Shown here: positions 1-11,457 of the stretch, piece by piece
Layout of the letters: each line of letters starts with the position of its first letter
Numbering within the stretch: position 1 is the stretch's first letter
Assembly (NCBI GenBank): GCA_018398805.1
Contig: JAGFBZ010000855.1
Location: forward strand, 1,302,001-1,366,000
Direction of reading: 5' to 3'
Length of the DNA: 64,000 nt
Source: Hirundichthys speculiger
Taxonomy: Eukaryota > Chordata > Actinopteri > Beloniformes > Exocoetidae
Notes under the pieces: generated by a model
Databases searched by the model: none
The model's input: only the letters and a program-made list of their open reading frames with translations
What the model was told of the DNA's origin: nothing
Position numbers and translations under genes: made by a program

Positions 1-195
1 TTCTTTAAGTTGCTCCAGTTGGGAAACTTTTTGCTTATGCTTGTCACAAGCGTCAGAGAGGCGCTGGGAGAGAGTGTCCATCTTTGACTGCAGAAGGACA
101 GCGGTGGAGGGATCTGCTGTCTCCACAAACTTCCTCACCTTGGCCTTCATGGCTGAGATGCTGCTCTGCCGACTTGCTATGTCCTGTTCTAATGC
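1..195 (-). CDS. dst: dst spectrin-repeat exon, truncated by window end
   Basis: Open for 65 codons from a TTTTAG acceptor (195/196) to the window edge. Helical, heptad-like sequence (ALEQDIASRQ..., ending QLEQLKE) typical of a spectrin repeat in the dystonin a/b rod. The exon continues beyond base 1. Confidence 0.85.
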
Positions 196-289
196 CTAAA
201 ACACATTTTTACACACAGTTAAAGTGATCGCAGTGCTAATGTGCAGTCCACAATGCAGCATATGCTCAGACAGTGAAAAGAAAACCTAC

Positions 290-498
290 CGCTTCTTTGC
301 TGAGGATGTCTCCAATAGATGCAGAGTCGAAGGGTGTTTGCTCTTTCTCCTCCACACTGGCCTCCACTCCCTCCATCCATCCCATCATCTCATCCAAGCC
401 GTCCTGGACGCTCATGGAGCGAGTCAGAGTGATCTGCAGTTTCTCATTTCGATCACTCACAGACTTGGAAAGGTTATCGTAGCGCTCCCCGATGTCAT
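290..498 (-). CDS. dst: dst spectrin-repeat exon
   Basis: Acceptor CTGCAG before 498, donor GCG|GTAGGT at 290. Enters in phase 1 and leaves in phase 0. Encodes DDIGERYDNLSKSVSD... ending LSKEA, with the conserved helix containing GWMEGVEASVEE. Shared by the a and b isoforms. Confidence 0.85.
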
Positions 499-960
499 CT
501 GCAGCAGACAGAGACAAAGCAGGTAACCATTTCAAACTACAGCGAAAACTCGATGTGAAATTTATGAGCTTATTGAGATGGCATCGTCTTCAGTTGGAGT
601 GAAAGCATGTCTGAGTCTCGGCTGAGAAATCGCTGATCGAAAAGCAAATCTAAAAAAAAGCCCCATTTTACATTGATGACTTAGAATTTTAGAGAAGGAT
701 AAGAGATGACTCTTTGAAGCACACTGACACACACACAGCGACGTTAAAAACCAGCCCTCGAAGCACAAAGCTCGCTGACACAAAGCTGTACTTTAAAACA
801 CGTGACTTTTTACATTTTTCCAAAATATTTCAAACATAACTATCATTCAAACAGTCAGCACCTGAACACTATTTGTGGCATGTGACATGATGTAAAACTC
901 CACGCCTGAGATGTTATGTATCCAGAACATGCTGTGAATCTGACTTTGATCTCTCCTCAC

Positions 961-1084
961 CTACTGTCTCTTGGATCTCATCTTGGTTGCTCAGCAGGTT
1001 TCCTTCAGATGTTACCAGCGACTCAGCCGTTTTACGTAACGTGTCAAAAGCAGTTTGATGTCCCATCATTTGACCTTGCAAAGC
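961..1084 (-). CDS. dst: dst spectrin-repeat exon
   Basis: TTTGCAG acceptor, donor ACAGTAG|GTGAGG. Phase 0 in, phase 1 out, matching the next exon. Encodes ALQGQMMGHQTAFDTLRK... ending IQETV, part of the rod. Confidence 0.85.
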
Positions 1085-2253
1085 CTGCAAAACAGCAAAG
1101 AGGTCAGAAGAGCTAAAAACCTTACCCTCACATGCCCATGCCCTGTTTCTACATATCAACTTCACTGGTGTAACGGATAAAATACATTGACCTAACAGCA
1201 GGTCATTTGATTGTTTTTGTTACATTTACAGGAAGTTTTAGGATCACTGCACTGATTTGTGTTTTCCCTGGCTAGTTCACAGGCGCCTCTTATCTGGGCA
1301 TATTTATGCTCCAAGTCACTATCTCCCTACAGAGAAATGTTTGAGCTAACTGCAGCCAAAAGCTTCTAAAGAGATGGCTCCGTCAGCTTTGTGCTGGATG
1401 CGTTGCTATAGATTCTCAGCCAGCCAGGTCATGGTAATCCTTCAAAGGCTTGAATAAAAGCAACTGGACTTCATTTTATCTGTTCTTGAAGACATTTCAG
1501 TTTCCAACTACCTTCCAGACTGAACAACAATCCCAGCAGTTTTGAATCTGCTACTCAGGTGATTTCACGACCGTTCACATTTTGATTCATGTAACCACAA
1601 CCAGGTAAACAACACGCAGTGGACAAAAGCCTCTAGCAACCAACAGGAGTGACGGGAGGCTCAGTGATTTGCAAGTAACTCCTGACCAGTCAGTTTGAAC
1701 TGATGATGCCTTCTGGATGGAAGGTGAAACATCTTCAAGAACCATGAAAAGGGAGTCCAGCTCCTTGATAGAAGCCCTTGAAGCTTGTTTTGGATACCTT
1801 TGCAGGAACATGTAAACTACAAATAATCTCATTAAAACTGTTTACGTAGAGGTACAAATGTAAAAACAGAGCTAAAAATAACAGGCTGTATTTCAGAAGG
1901 TAAAAGCACTGTACCGTGACCTTCTGCATGAGTTACCCTCTGAATAAAGCTGTTGTTAAAATATTCAACAATATATTGGCTGGAATCCCCCTATAGACCG
2001 CTGATGTAAATATTAATCAGAAAAACGAATGAAATACCACTTTAACTGTAAAAATGCTCATCTATATTGAAATGGGACACATTATATTAAAAAGTAAAAA
2101 CAATGAAAACAATACAACAATGAGAACTTCTAGAAGTGTAAATCATGCTCAGCCGCATTCAGAAATTACCAAAATACTGGTATGACATATGCTTCAGTTT
2201 TTCAACACAAAAGCTCTCAAACCCGAAAAACTAGGCCACATTATTTTACTTGC
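1085..2253 (-). other. dst intron with dispersed inverted repeat
   Basis: This 1.2-kb intron holds two diverged copies of a dispersed repeat in opposite orientation (arms near 1441-1512 and 1700-1785). No exon-like open frame with splice sites was seen. Confidence 0.6.
1441..1785. repeat. inverted pair of a dispersed repeat motif
   Basis: The right arm (about 1700-1785) contains GGTGAAACATCTTCAAGAAC followed by a GAGTCCAG word and GAAGCCCTTGA. The reverse complement of the left arm (about 1441-1512) contains the same words with mismatches. A third copy of the motif lies at about 34836-34885, so the unit is dispersed rather than local. Its family is not identified. Confidence 0.6.
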
Positions 2254-2430
2254 CTTGGTCTCCTCCAGCTGTTTCTGGAGTGTTTGTGGGTCAGCTGCGA
2301 TGGCCTCTGATTGCTGCTTTCTTGCCTCCTCCTCTGAGTTGTTAAGCCACTTCAAAAGACCACTGCTCGTGTCATCATACTTTTTGTATTTCTCAACCAC
2401 GTCTCTGAGGTTGTTGCCAAGCAGATTGCA
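2254..2430 (-). CDS. dst: dst spectrin-repeat exon with GC donor
   Basis: 59 codons, phase 0 to 0, beginning CNLLGNNLRDVVEKYKKYDD and ending LQKQLEETK. The donor is AAG|GCAAGT, a textbook GC-AG intron start rather than GT. No usable GT keeps the phase nearby. Contains the LLKWLNNSEEEA helix typical of dystonin rod repeats. Confidence 0.85.
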
Positions 2431-2660
2431 CTAAAACAAAAGCAAATAAAATTTATGCAGATATTTATAAACCTTACAATTAAAAACCGCAGGGTCTGTA
2501 AATGAAAATAACAAACACTTTCAAATATAAAGCTGTCACTTTCACAGACAGAAGATTGTGTGACACTTTAATGAGAAATCATGTGGAGAAATGCCACCAC
2601 CTAGTGGCCTTATCAAACAACTGCAATCTGCATTCGTTGGATCAGCTGCAGATTTGTTAC

Positions 2661-3209
2661 CTGGGTGTGCAGCGCTTTGTATCGGCTGGCTGCTGAATCC
2701 AGTTTATCCTTGACAGCAGAACAGGTCCCTGAAGTATCCACATGCAGCTGAGCACTCTTCTTAGTGGGGTCAGGCAAGTCACAGGCTTTAGCCACATCCA
2801 GCACTTTCTGCCCTGAAATCGTGATAAAGCGAAGATCCCCTTTGTGGGAAATCACATCCTCTGAGAAACCTTTCTGTTGCTGAAGTTTATCAGTCAGGAT
2901 ATTGAGGGAGCCAGCGGGAGCGCCCAGCTCCTTGATCTCTCCTTCAGCCTGCGTCATCCAGCTCTCAAACTCCTCACAGTCATCTTTGAACTTCTTCAAT
3001 TCCTCCTGGACACATTGCACCTGCTTCATCTGCTGTTCAGCCTGAGTCAGTGAGGCCTCATAGCGCTCCTTCAGGTTCTGGATGTTCTTCTGAAGAATCT
3101 CTTTTTCCTCTGGAGACAGCATGTTATCTTGTTTGTCAAGCAAAGCCTGAGCCGAACGAGTTGCCATGATCAGATCTTGCTGTTGGGACAGAATTTCCTG
3201 ATGACGTGT
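2661..3209 (-). CDS. dst: dst spectrin-repeat exon, long (183 codons)
   Basis: Acceptor TTCCACAG, donor CACACCCAG|GTAACA, phase 0 to 0. Encodes TRHQEILSQQQDLIMATRSA..., then FESWMTQAEGEIKEL and the end SRYKALHTQ. This is more than one spectrin repeat. The repeat-linking SWMTQAE helix is clear. Confidence 0.9.
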
Positions 3210-3590
3210 CTGTGGAAAACAGTAGCAGCAATTACTATTACTGAACGAGTCAAACCTCAAACCTTCCAATTATCTCTGTCAGTGAACTCAATTCTAGTTT
3301 TTTTCTTAATACTAAAAAACTAAAAATACATTTCAATAGTTCTCTATCCCTTATAATTGTTGACACTTTGGCCTACTATTCAACACATCTAGAACTGGCA
3401 GATTTTTTTTAAATACTTTCTCTGTTTCATTGCCACTGTTCTAACATTTATATTTTTATCAAAATGAGGTAAACTTCTCAGATTATTATCAAAATAGGAT
3501 CAGTTGAAAAGGTAAATATTATCTACAGAATGAACCGGAATGAAAAAGCAAATTAAATGGTCAATATTTTGAGTGAAAAACGAGTGATAC

Positions 3591-3875
3591 CTTGAGCCTC
3601 TTGTACTGCTTATCGAGATCCACAGATGCATCATTCTCGCCACTGGTCTCTCTTCCAAAAGCATTTTCAGCGGTCTGTAAAGCATTTCCATTGGCATCGT
3701 CAGCCTCTTTTATCAGTCCCTTAGCCGAGGTTTCCTCCGGCAGGTTTCCATTCTCTTTACTTCTCTGGTCAGGTTCATCCAGACTGCTCTTGTTTTCATT
3801 CTCTATGTTAGAAATCCACTCCAGAAGACCCTCAATTTTGTTCTTACTTTCCTCTAGGCGTTCAACAGCTGCTGC
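3591..3875 (-). CDS. dst: dst spectrin-repeat exon with acidic linker
   Basis: 95 codons, phase 0 to 0, acceptor TGTGCAG and donor CTCAAG|GTATCA. Starts AAAVERLEESKNKIEGLLEW, followed by a polar, acidic stretch (SLDEPDQRSKENGN and on) and ends LDKQYKRLK. The linker is less conserved-looking than its helical ends. Confidence 0.85.
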
Positions 3876-3981
3876 CTGCACACAGACCACACATGAGCAA
3901 TGCTGATTTACTGTGTCACATAATTTAAACTCTCACGCATTACACAATTTGACAGACAGCACACATGGAAGCAATACGGAC

Positions 3982-4215
3982 CTTTTCGCTCTCCTGTTTT
4001 ATAGCTGTTGTAACAACTTTCTCTAAATCTTTTTTGGACTCCTCTGCCCGCTGGTCCATGAGGTTAGCTTTGTTTTTGGCCTCCTCCAACTTGCTCTCAA
4101 TCATGGCGATCTGATCTGGAGTCAGCTTGCCGCGGTTCTCCTCCAGAAACTTTTTCGTACTGGTGATCACCTCGTTCAAGGCGGTGGCATTCGTCAGTAC
4201 GTCTTTTTGCAGCGC
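3982..4215 (-). CDS. dst: dst spectrin-repeat exon
   Basis: 78 codons, phase 0 to 0, acceptor TTCCCCAG, donor GAAAAG|GTCCGT. Runs from ALQKDVLTNATALNEVI to AIKQESEK. Long amphipathic helices typical of the rod. Confidence 0.87.
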
Positions 4216-4302
4216 CTGGGGAACAAAAAGGTTCTCAGTAGGTGAAGAAGGTATCTCAGTTTCTTGAGCACACGCGAGGTAACCTGATGTCAAATGTCAA
4301 AC

Positions 4303-4455
4303 CTGATGCTCTTTCTGGTACTGCTGCAGGTCTGTGACAGTCTGCGTACTGTCAGCCTGCTGCTGATGGCCAATCAGTCGATTCTCTGTCAGAGTTAGAT
4401 TGTCACACACTTCCTCCAGCTTCTCTGTAAACTCCTTGTGTTTCGCCAGTAAAGA
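4303..4455 (-). CDS. dst: dst spectrin-repeat exon
   Basis: 51 codons, phase 0 to 0, acceptor CGGGCCAG, donor CATCAG|GTTTGA. Encodes SLLAKHKEFTEKLEEVCDNL and ends YQKEHQ. Confidence 0.85.
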
Positions 4456-5213
4456 CTGGCCCGAGAGGAAAAAAAAAAAAACCTTTACGTTATTATCACA
4501 ACAAACCCAATAATGCCTGAAACACTGCTCTCATGACGGTCAAAGCACGGCAAGGAAAACTTTTCAAGCATTTTAACAAGCAAAATTCGCTGTAGAAATG
4601 TTCCTTATTACGAACGTCCAGTATGCTGTAAACATGCTCTTTTGCATTCACCACTTTGTTCTCATGAGGGTAATTAGCACAGGACGGCATTTTATTGACT
4701 GTGTTAATGAGTTTGTTGACTGTGAAAAGGTGCATTTTGTCCGCTAGTAACTGTTCACCGGAGTCTTGAGGCCTGTAGAATACAACCAGCACAAAAGGTT
4801 AGTTTGCAGCAGTGATCAAGCGCTCCAACATGCAGTGATGTTATTCCTCCAAACATTCAGACTTTTACTGTCAACCCAGAACCATAAATCTGATTCAGGG
4901 AATAAAACAAACTTTTGAGTAGCTCAGATATTAATTACTACCGTATTAACTTGGTAGATGTGCAAAATTAACATTAAGTTCATATCTATAATGCATTAGA
5001 ATTAACTAGCAAAGTGCACAGAACTACAGTGATGGAAATATGGACCGTTTAATTTTACATTTAAACAAGTAGTCCAAATGTGTTGCTCTGTGGCGGGGAT
5101 ACCTCATACATATAAATAAAATTTAAGGTAATGGTTTGCATGTCATTTGAACAATAAATCCGTTTAATAAATTGATTTCTGCTTTTAGAATCAGATTTGT
5201 TTTTGTTGCAGAC
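4456..5213 (-). other. dst intron, nothing recognised
   Basis: 758 bases of AT-rich sequence with a short A run next to the exon. No open frame with splice sites and no clear repeat family seen. Confidence 0.5.
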
Positions 5214-5450
5214 CTTCTCCTGGTCTTCTCTCTCTCTGGTGTCCAGCAGGACCTCTAAGGTGCTCCTCTGTGTGATAAGCTTGTCTGTCTGCTCCCTGAA
5301 AGCTCGCTGTGTGGTGGTGAGGAACTTGAGGAGGTAGCTACTCTGAGCTGGACTCAGGAACTGAGCGTGCTCAGAAATAAAGCACTGGATATCAAAGGTG
5401 ACATCCTCTAACTTGAGCCTTGCTTCTTTTAGCAGATTATCCTCAGTGTC
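5214..5450 (-). CDS. dst: dst spectrin-repeat exon
   Basis: 79 codons, phase 0 to 0, acceptor CATCCCAG, donor GAGAAG|GTCTGC. Starts DTEDNLLKEARLKLEDVTFD and ends REREDQEK. The FLSPAQSSYLLKFL segment is a typical helix turn of this rod. Confidence 0.87.
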
Positions 5451-5547
5451 CTGGGATGAGAAGAGATGGAAACATGTTTTTCTTTGTTGTAAGTTTCTCG
5501 ACCTAGCAGTTTCTCAACTGCATCTGTGTGACTTTTTTAAAAGATAC

Positions 5548-5691
5548 CTTGTTCTGCTGACTCAAATCTTTCAGTGTCTCCACATCACATGATTTCAAAT
5601 CCACATCCCACATCTCAGAGTTAATCTGGATGAGGTCAACTAGTTCATCAAGATCATTGAGATGTTTCTGGTATGCTGATTCCAACTGTGT
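5548..5691 (-). CDS. dst: dst spectrin-repeat exon
   Basis: 48 codons, phase 0 to 0, acceptor ATTTCAG, donor AACAAG|GTATCT. Encodes TQLESAYQKHLNDLDELVDL and ends LKDLSQQNK. Confidence 0.87.
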
Positions 5692-5777
5692 CTGAAATCA
5701 CAACAAACACAGTTAGAGTTTAATGAAGCTGTTACATCAGTGGATTTTATCACACTAACCACTATCTAAACACAGAC

Positions 5778-5993
5778 CTTTCCCATTTCCATGGCTTGAA
5801 CCAAGGAGTTTCTCCTTTCCTCACACATCTGGGAGACAGCGGTGAAATTTGGCTCTAACTGTAGATATGTTGAGGCCAGATCTTGGTGGATTTGTGCTGG
5901 AATGTTTTCATTGACAGAGTTTAAGAGCTGTTTGGCTTTCTTAATATCTGCTGTCACAACACCACCCAATCTGGAGAGTTCAGACTCTAGAGA
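5778..5993 (-). CDS. dst: dst spectrin-repeat exon
   Basis: 72 codons, phase 0 to 0, acceptor TATCCAG, donor GGAAAG|GTCTGT. Encodes SLESELSRLGGVVTADIKKA and ends VQAMEMGK. Confidence 0.87.
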
Positions 5994-6135
5994 CTGGATA
6001 AAAGAGACATTTGTCAAAAACAAATGAATGGGTGAACTAATATTTAAATAAAATGTGAAGCACAATAAAAATGGAGAACATAAATCATAATTTGATTCTT
6101 CCATGAATATCAGACTATAGTTGTTAATGTCGAAC

Positions 6136-6282
6136 CTGACATTCCTCTATTTGTATCTGGAGTCCTTCCATGTCATTGCTCGTGGCTTCATGCTCTGAGA
6201 GGTCTTTTCTTACATCTTCTAAAACGTCAGCATGATCCTGAAGCTTCCCAACGCACTCCAAGTAATCCTGGATGGAAAACAG
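6136..6282 (-). CDS. dst: dst spectrin-repeat exon after the b-specific exon
   Basis: 49 codons, phase 0 to 0, acceptor TGTGCAG, donor TGTCAG|GTTCGA. Encodes LFSIQDYLECVGKLQDHADV and ends QIQIEECQ. It can join either the 11166 exon (isoform a) or the b exon (isoform b), because both leave phase 0. Confidence 0.88.
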
Positions 6283-6371
6283 CTGCACAGAAAGAAAACA
6301 CAAACCAAATGTGGAACAGATGTGTCACTTTTGATCTGGATGGCTCGACACTGGTATAAAATAAACTGTAC

Positions 6372-9300
6372 CTTATTTTTGACCTTCTCAGCTTTGCAGG
6401 CGTCTGAGCTGTCGGACACCTGAGGAGACGGTTGGTGAGCAGTTGCAGCAGCGTGACAGAGACCCAGGTCATCTTTTGCCGACTCCTCGTCCTCTCCCTC
6501 TGAGCTCTCCTCCTTGATGCTCTCCAGTGTGTGCTGCCGGTCCTCCTGGACGTCACCGCCCAGAGCACTGCTCAGAGAGTCCATCATTTCCTGGAGCACT
6601 GAAAAGTCCTGACCTGAGGAAACGGTCTTAAAAAGCTGCAGGAGCTGCAGCTGGATGTTGGGAGCATCAGACTGCTCTGTGTTTTCATCATCTTTTTCTT
6701 CCAAATGTATCAGATGAGGGTTTTTTGTGTCTTTGCTGTTTGGCTTCTCGACATCTATGACAGGGCCCTGTTGACTGCTCTCCACAACTCTTTGAGGTGT
6801 GCTACTCTCATGAAAACTGCCTTTATCTGGAGGCGCTACATCAGTTGTGTCATTGTCTTCTGTTTTTGCCTCAGACAAATCACCGGCACTGACGTTCATT
6901 ATGATTGCTTCCTCCTGATCATCTCCAACACTCTTCACAACATCTGAGGACACGGATGGAGCTGAGGAGCTAACAGCAGACGTACTGCAGGTGCCTGACA
7001 GGTAGTCACTAACTACATGGGGATGCTCAGAAACACATTCATCCAAACTTTCTTCCTCTGATTGACTATGAGAACCTCGGTTTTCTCCCATTTTTGACTC
7101 AGGTTGTTCCAGGTAAATGTCTGATGATGCTGAGGTTGGATTTGAGCTGGGCACATTTCCATTAACACTGTCTTTTCCCTGACATAATACAGAGGTCTGC
7201 CCGGTATCATTAGTGTTTAGGAAAGTGTCATTGTGTTGCCTCTCTGGGGAAACGTTTAGAGCTCTCAACATCATCTGCACCACTGTTGTTTGACACCACA
7301 AAGTCTTCATTTGTCAGAGCCATGTGTCTGACGGTATTTGCTGTGTCCACGTCATTTGAAAGAGCATTTAACTGAGAAGAGGTGTCCAGTTGCCGTGCAG
7401 GTCTTTCACAAACAGGCACGCTTTGGATCTGAGCATTTAAGGGATGCTCATATTCAACACTGAAATCATTTTCTAAAAGTAGCAGTGCTTGCTGGGATGC
7501 TACATTTCGGCTGCCATCTTCCACACAGTTTATGGCATAATTACCATTATCCCTGGAAACTGGAAATGACGACACTTTCAGCCACATCCCCGGGTGATGA
7601 GCAACGTTCACTATGAGCTGGCTCTCTGTCCAAATGTGGAAGAACAGCACTTGTGTCATTCTCCTTTTTAATTTCCCCACACAAATCATTGCCTTTTTCA
7701 CTCTCATTAAGTGGATCATTTCCCTCTTGGGTTTCATATCCAGAACTGGAAATAATATCAGTGGAGTGGCTGTCAGGTTTATAAGAGTGAAAAGCAAAAG
7801 TGGCTTGTTGGTCGTGACTTTCTGAGTCAGTATTGACGCTGGAGCTCCCGTCACTCAGACTAGATGAACCTGACTGTGTTGTTGAAACAGTGTTTTCTAT
7901 CACAGCTACTGCATGCATCAGCTCCACCTTTTAATTCTGCTTTGATACAGACACGTGAGTCACAGTCTTCAGCCAGTAATGGCATTTTGTCAGGCTGAGG
8001 AACACACTCTGCTGTAATGTCAGTCCCTGAGGAGGGTGAGGTCATCACAGGATCCTCCCCATTATCAGAGTTAAGACAGTTGTCTTTACATTTACTCATC
8101 ATTTCTGTATTTTCTTGTTTTTCTGCACTCACTTCCTGTTTGTTACTAGTCTCTTCTTTGGCTAAATCGCACAACATGACAGCAACCTTCCTCTCAGTTG
8201 GTTGCATTGTGTTTTCAGCTGTATACATATTACCTAAGCCCACACCGTGATCTTCAGAAGAGCAGGTGAATGCTCTTTTCCTCTGGATAAAAGCTGGTTT
8301 TGGAATCTAAGTCATTTAGTTGAACTAACTGAAATTGAAATGGCTCATTCATGTCAACGCTGCAATCAGAACTCAAGAAAGGCTGTTGTTCAGTTTGGCA
8401 TTTGTTGGCATGAAAACAGAACATCAGATGTGCCTTCCTCATCTTCTGAAACACCTGTTTTTTCTTCTGAATGTGGGTCAGGCAGCCTCAGCATTGTCTG
8501 CTCATCATCTACTCCCTTATTAAGATCTTTCTTCAGGTCATAATGTGTGCCAGAGGTGATGTCTAAAATGTCCCCTTCCTCCATTTGGGTGTTAAGAAGT
8601 TGTGAGGGAGGTTCACACTCATTTTTACCCTCCTTCACATCAATGGTGCACGAAAATGGTTGGTTCTTTGATTCCCTGCTTTGTGACTCAGCACTGAAGT
8701 CTGGCATTATTTGATGGCAAGGATTCACTGATGACTCAGAATCAGTCATCTCTGATGGTGAGTCAATGTTTTTGCTTTCAACGGAGCACGATGTAGGAGG
8801 AAGCAACATTTCTAGAGAAGATGAGATATAAAAGCTTTCAGTTACAGCATCTCCACCCTCAAGTTGTAAAGTATTACCATAAATTATTTCTTCAGTTTCA
8901 TCTAATATTCTCCAGTTTGTTTTGCTTTCAAAGATGGTTTCCTCTTCTACAACAGGCTCTGGTTGTATACCGATCGATCCCAATATCCACTGAAAGAGCA
9001 CAGACAGCATCTCGTTTTAGAGCATCATTCCCCGTGAAAGAGTTTTCATCAAAAGTTCCTCTCATATTACCCATGGAAGCGGAACTATGAGGCTCGAATG
9101 GATGTTGAGTTTCCTCATCAAAGGTAATCCTCCCATTTATCTTGGAAACAAAATCAGGATCAAAATAGTGTTGCGTGTTTATCACTGACTCCTCTGTTTC
9201 TTCGTTTATGTGCAACGAGAGCTCTACATCCACCTGTTCTGGATGATTACTGGCATTAAAAGTGAAGTGAGTGAAATTTGAAGCAAATGTTGGGTGTTTA

Positions 9301-10558
9301 AGAAAATCTTTAGTCATTTCAGCTAACTGACTGTCGAGTATCAGAACCCTCTGGGCTGACTTTGGGTCAATGTAACTGTTAATCATCAAGTATGAGAGGA
9401 ATAACTGCTCTGCCTCCGTGGGTGTGGGGAGATTTACTTCTGAACCACCTGCAGTGTGGTGCCATCCATGAATTGCAAGTCTTTTATGTGTAAGCCAAGA
9501 GGAAAACTTTTCACTGAGGTGATCAACATCAGGAAACACATCTGGAATCTCCACTGTTTTCAGGACCTCTGCTGTGTAAGTGTCAATCAAACCATTTTGA
9601 ACAGCAGAAGTGACATCCATCACCTCTGAACTTTCTGGAATGTAAAAAGCTGCTATTTTTCGTTGATTACGCAACAATCTAGCTGAAAACTCACTTGTGG
9701 TGATCTCTTCATGATACTGGAGCGATGTAGACATAGTTTCCCCAGCTTGAGGCAACACAAGTCCGAATAAACTGCTGCTGATCTCCCAGCACAATGAGGG
9801 TGCTGCTAGAGCTCATCAAATCGCACTGAACAGCCGCATCCACCCTGAGTCCATCACCATCTCCAACACCGTCTGAACCCCAGCTATATTTCTATCTTCC
9901 CTCATCTGACCGTCGACCAACCTTGACATTTGTTCCTGATCACTCAAACCATCCTGCAGAGACCTCAAAATGTTAAAATTCCTCCCTGATGTATGTGCAG
10001 CATTTTTGTTCAGGCACTTTAATATCAGTCTATTAACCTCACACAGTTCTGCCTTCTCTTCAGACTGTAGAAGGGGGCATATTTTCCACATTGTCGGGAT
10101 TTAATTCATCCTGGTAGGACTTTTCCCCCTGAAGAATCTTCACATATACAGCAGCAGGAATTAAACCACATTGAAATGCCTTCTCAAGGGTCAGCACGTC
10201 CCCTGTGTAGCACACATCCACACCATCATGGTGCACATCCACACCATCGCCGACCTGATTAATGTCTATCATCTTGATGACCAGATCATCACACATGGAC
10301 CCTTCTCTAGCTGCTGCTAAGTCGGACAGGGACACAGAGGTGACATGTGAACTGTCTATGAACTTGTGTTTCAGTGTGGATTTGTACATGAGACTTTGTT
10401 CATGGACTTTGACCGTCATCAGTCCAGTCCATCTGGACCTGGGGCTCAGACAAAGAGAGGTCGGAGGTTATGGGGGGGTTTCGGAGAGTGACCCCAGTCA
10501 CTTGACTGATCAGGTCACTCACAGCTCCAGTTCCAGTCCAGTCAGTGGTTTTGAAACC
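6372..10558 (-). CDS. dst: dst BPAG1-b-specific large exon, frame broken by repeated +1 shifts
   Basis: A 4187-base exon between a TTCTGCAG acceptor and AATAAG|GTACAG donor, phase 0 at both ends. It begins GFKTTDWTGTGAVSDLISQV. The frame is lost and regained repeatedly: coding continues from one frame into the next at about 10408, 10073, 9826-9735 (complex), 8975, 8394, 8265, 7929, 7551 and 7246, always as if one base were inserted, often in a short homopolymer. Subtracting eleven such bases gives 4176 bases, a multiple of three. The protein has plakin-repeat-like units (LTLEKAFQCGLIP; MDVTSAVQNGLID) followed by a long acidic, serine-rich tail. In mammals a large exon here defines BPAG1-b, the muscle isoform. 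The identity is by position and repeat content. Whether the breaks are real is open. Confidence 0.75.
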
Positions 10559-11165
10559 CTGCAGAAAAATAAAAGAGTGTCATTGTTGCTTAGACAGCTT
10601 TTGACTCCAAAATAACTATTTGCTGTGATAAATTTGTCATGTAAGATATTCAAAAACAGGACAAAATCTATACTCACCACCACACAAACACGGGCATGTT
10701 AGAACATTGTGTGCAGGAGAGCAAGGCTGCGATGTTGTTGCAACAGGAGAGTGACACACAACACATTTAAAGCTATCATGCATCTGGGAAACGCAGCGTC
10801 CAGCGTCTTGCACAAAGAGTGTAGTTAGTCACATTGCACACTTTATAGTCGCACATTAGATCTGATGTCAGGTCGAACTTCAATGAGAGCTCAACCACAT
10901 TGATACTGGTGTGGTGGCACCGTTAAGCATGTTTACAGCATACGTATGTTCTCTGAGCTTCAGCTGAACACATATCATTTTCTGTCACAAATAATTCGAT
11001 CAAGGAGAGTGAAGTGAGCGATGCAAGAGAAAAATTCTCACACTGTACTCAGAAAAAGAGGATAATGGTTAGTCATGCAACTGAACGTCAGGTGACGCTG
11101 CTTTCGAGCACATTATAGGACACAAATGCAATACAGTGGCTCAAACAAGGTGCCTGGGGTCCAAC
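10559..11165 (-). other. dst intron, nothing recognised
   Basis: 607 bases upstream of the b exon. No exon-like segment or clear repeat seen. Confidence 0.5.
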
Positions 11166-11274
11166 CTCATCTGCAGAGGTTGTCTGGTCAGAGCACAGTT
11201 GCGAGACTTCATTGTAAGCCTGATTTAGAGCCTTCAGTTGCTCCTGGATCTCTTCTTTTTCCGCTTCTGTCATC
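11166..11274 (-). CDS. dst: dst spectrin-repeat exon
   Basis: Acceptor CTTCCAG, donor GATGAG|GTTGGA, phase 2 in and 0 out. Encodes MTEAEKEEIQEQLKALNQAY and ends TTSADE. It lies just before the b exon in transcript order. Confidence 0.87.
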
Positions 11275-11368
11275 CTGGAAGATACGAAACATTATGTAAC
11301 ACATCCATCTCTGAACGTTAACAGCTGAACAAAATGTTTTGGATGTCAGTCAGAGTCAAGGCACCTAC

Positions 11369-11457
11369 TTGTCACTGTGTTTGTTGAGCATCATTTGTGT
11401 GGCTTTCAGTGCTTCTGCAATTTGCTCTTTTTTAGTGACCACTTCCTCAACTGACAT
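11369..11457 (-). CDS. dst: dst spectrin-repeat exon
   Basis: Acceptor TGTTATAG, donor GACAA|GTAGGT, phase 0 in and 2 out. Encodes MSVEEVVTKKEQIAEALKAT and ends LNKHSD(K). Confidence 0.87.

Noticed and set aside
6372..10558. Programmed +1 frameshifting as the cause of the b-exon breaks
   Set aside because: Nine or more sites with no shared shift signal, and similar breaks in unrelated exons, make programmed shifting implausible.
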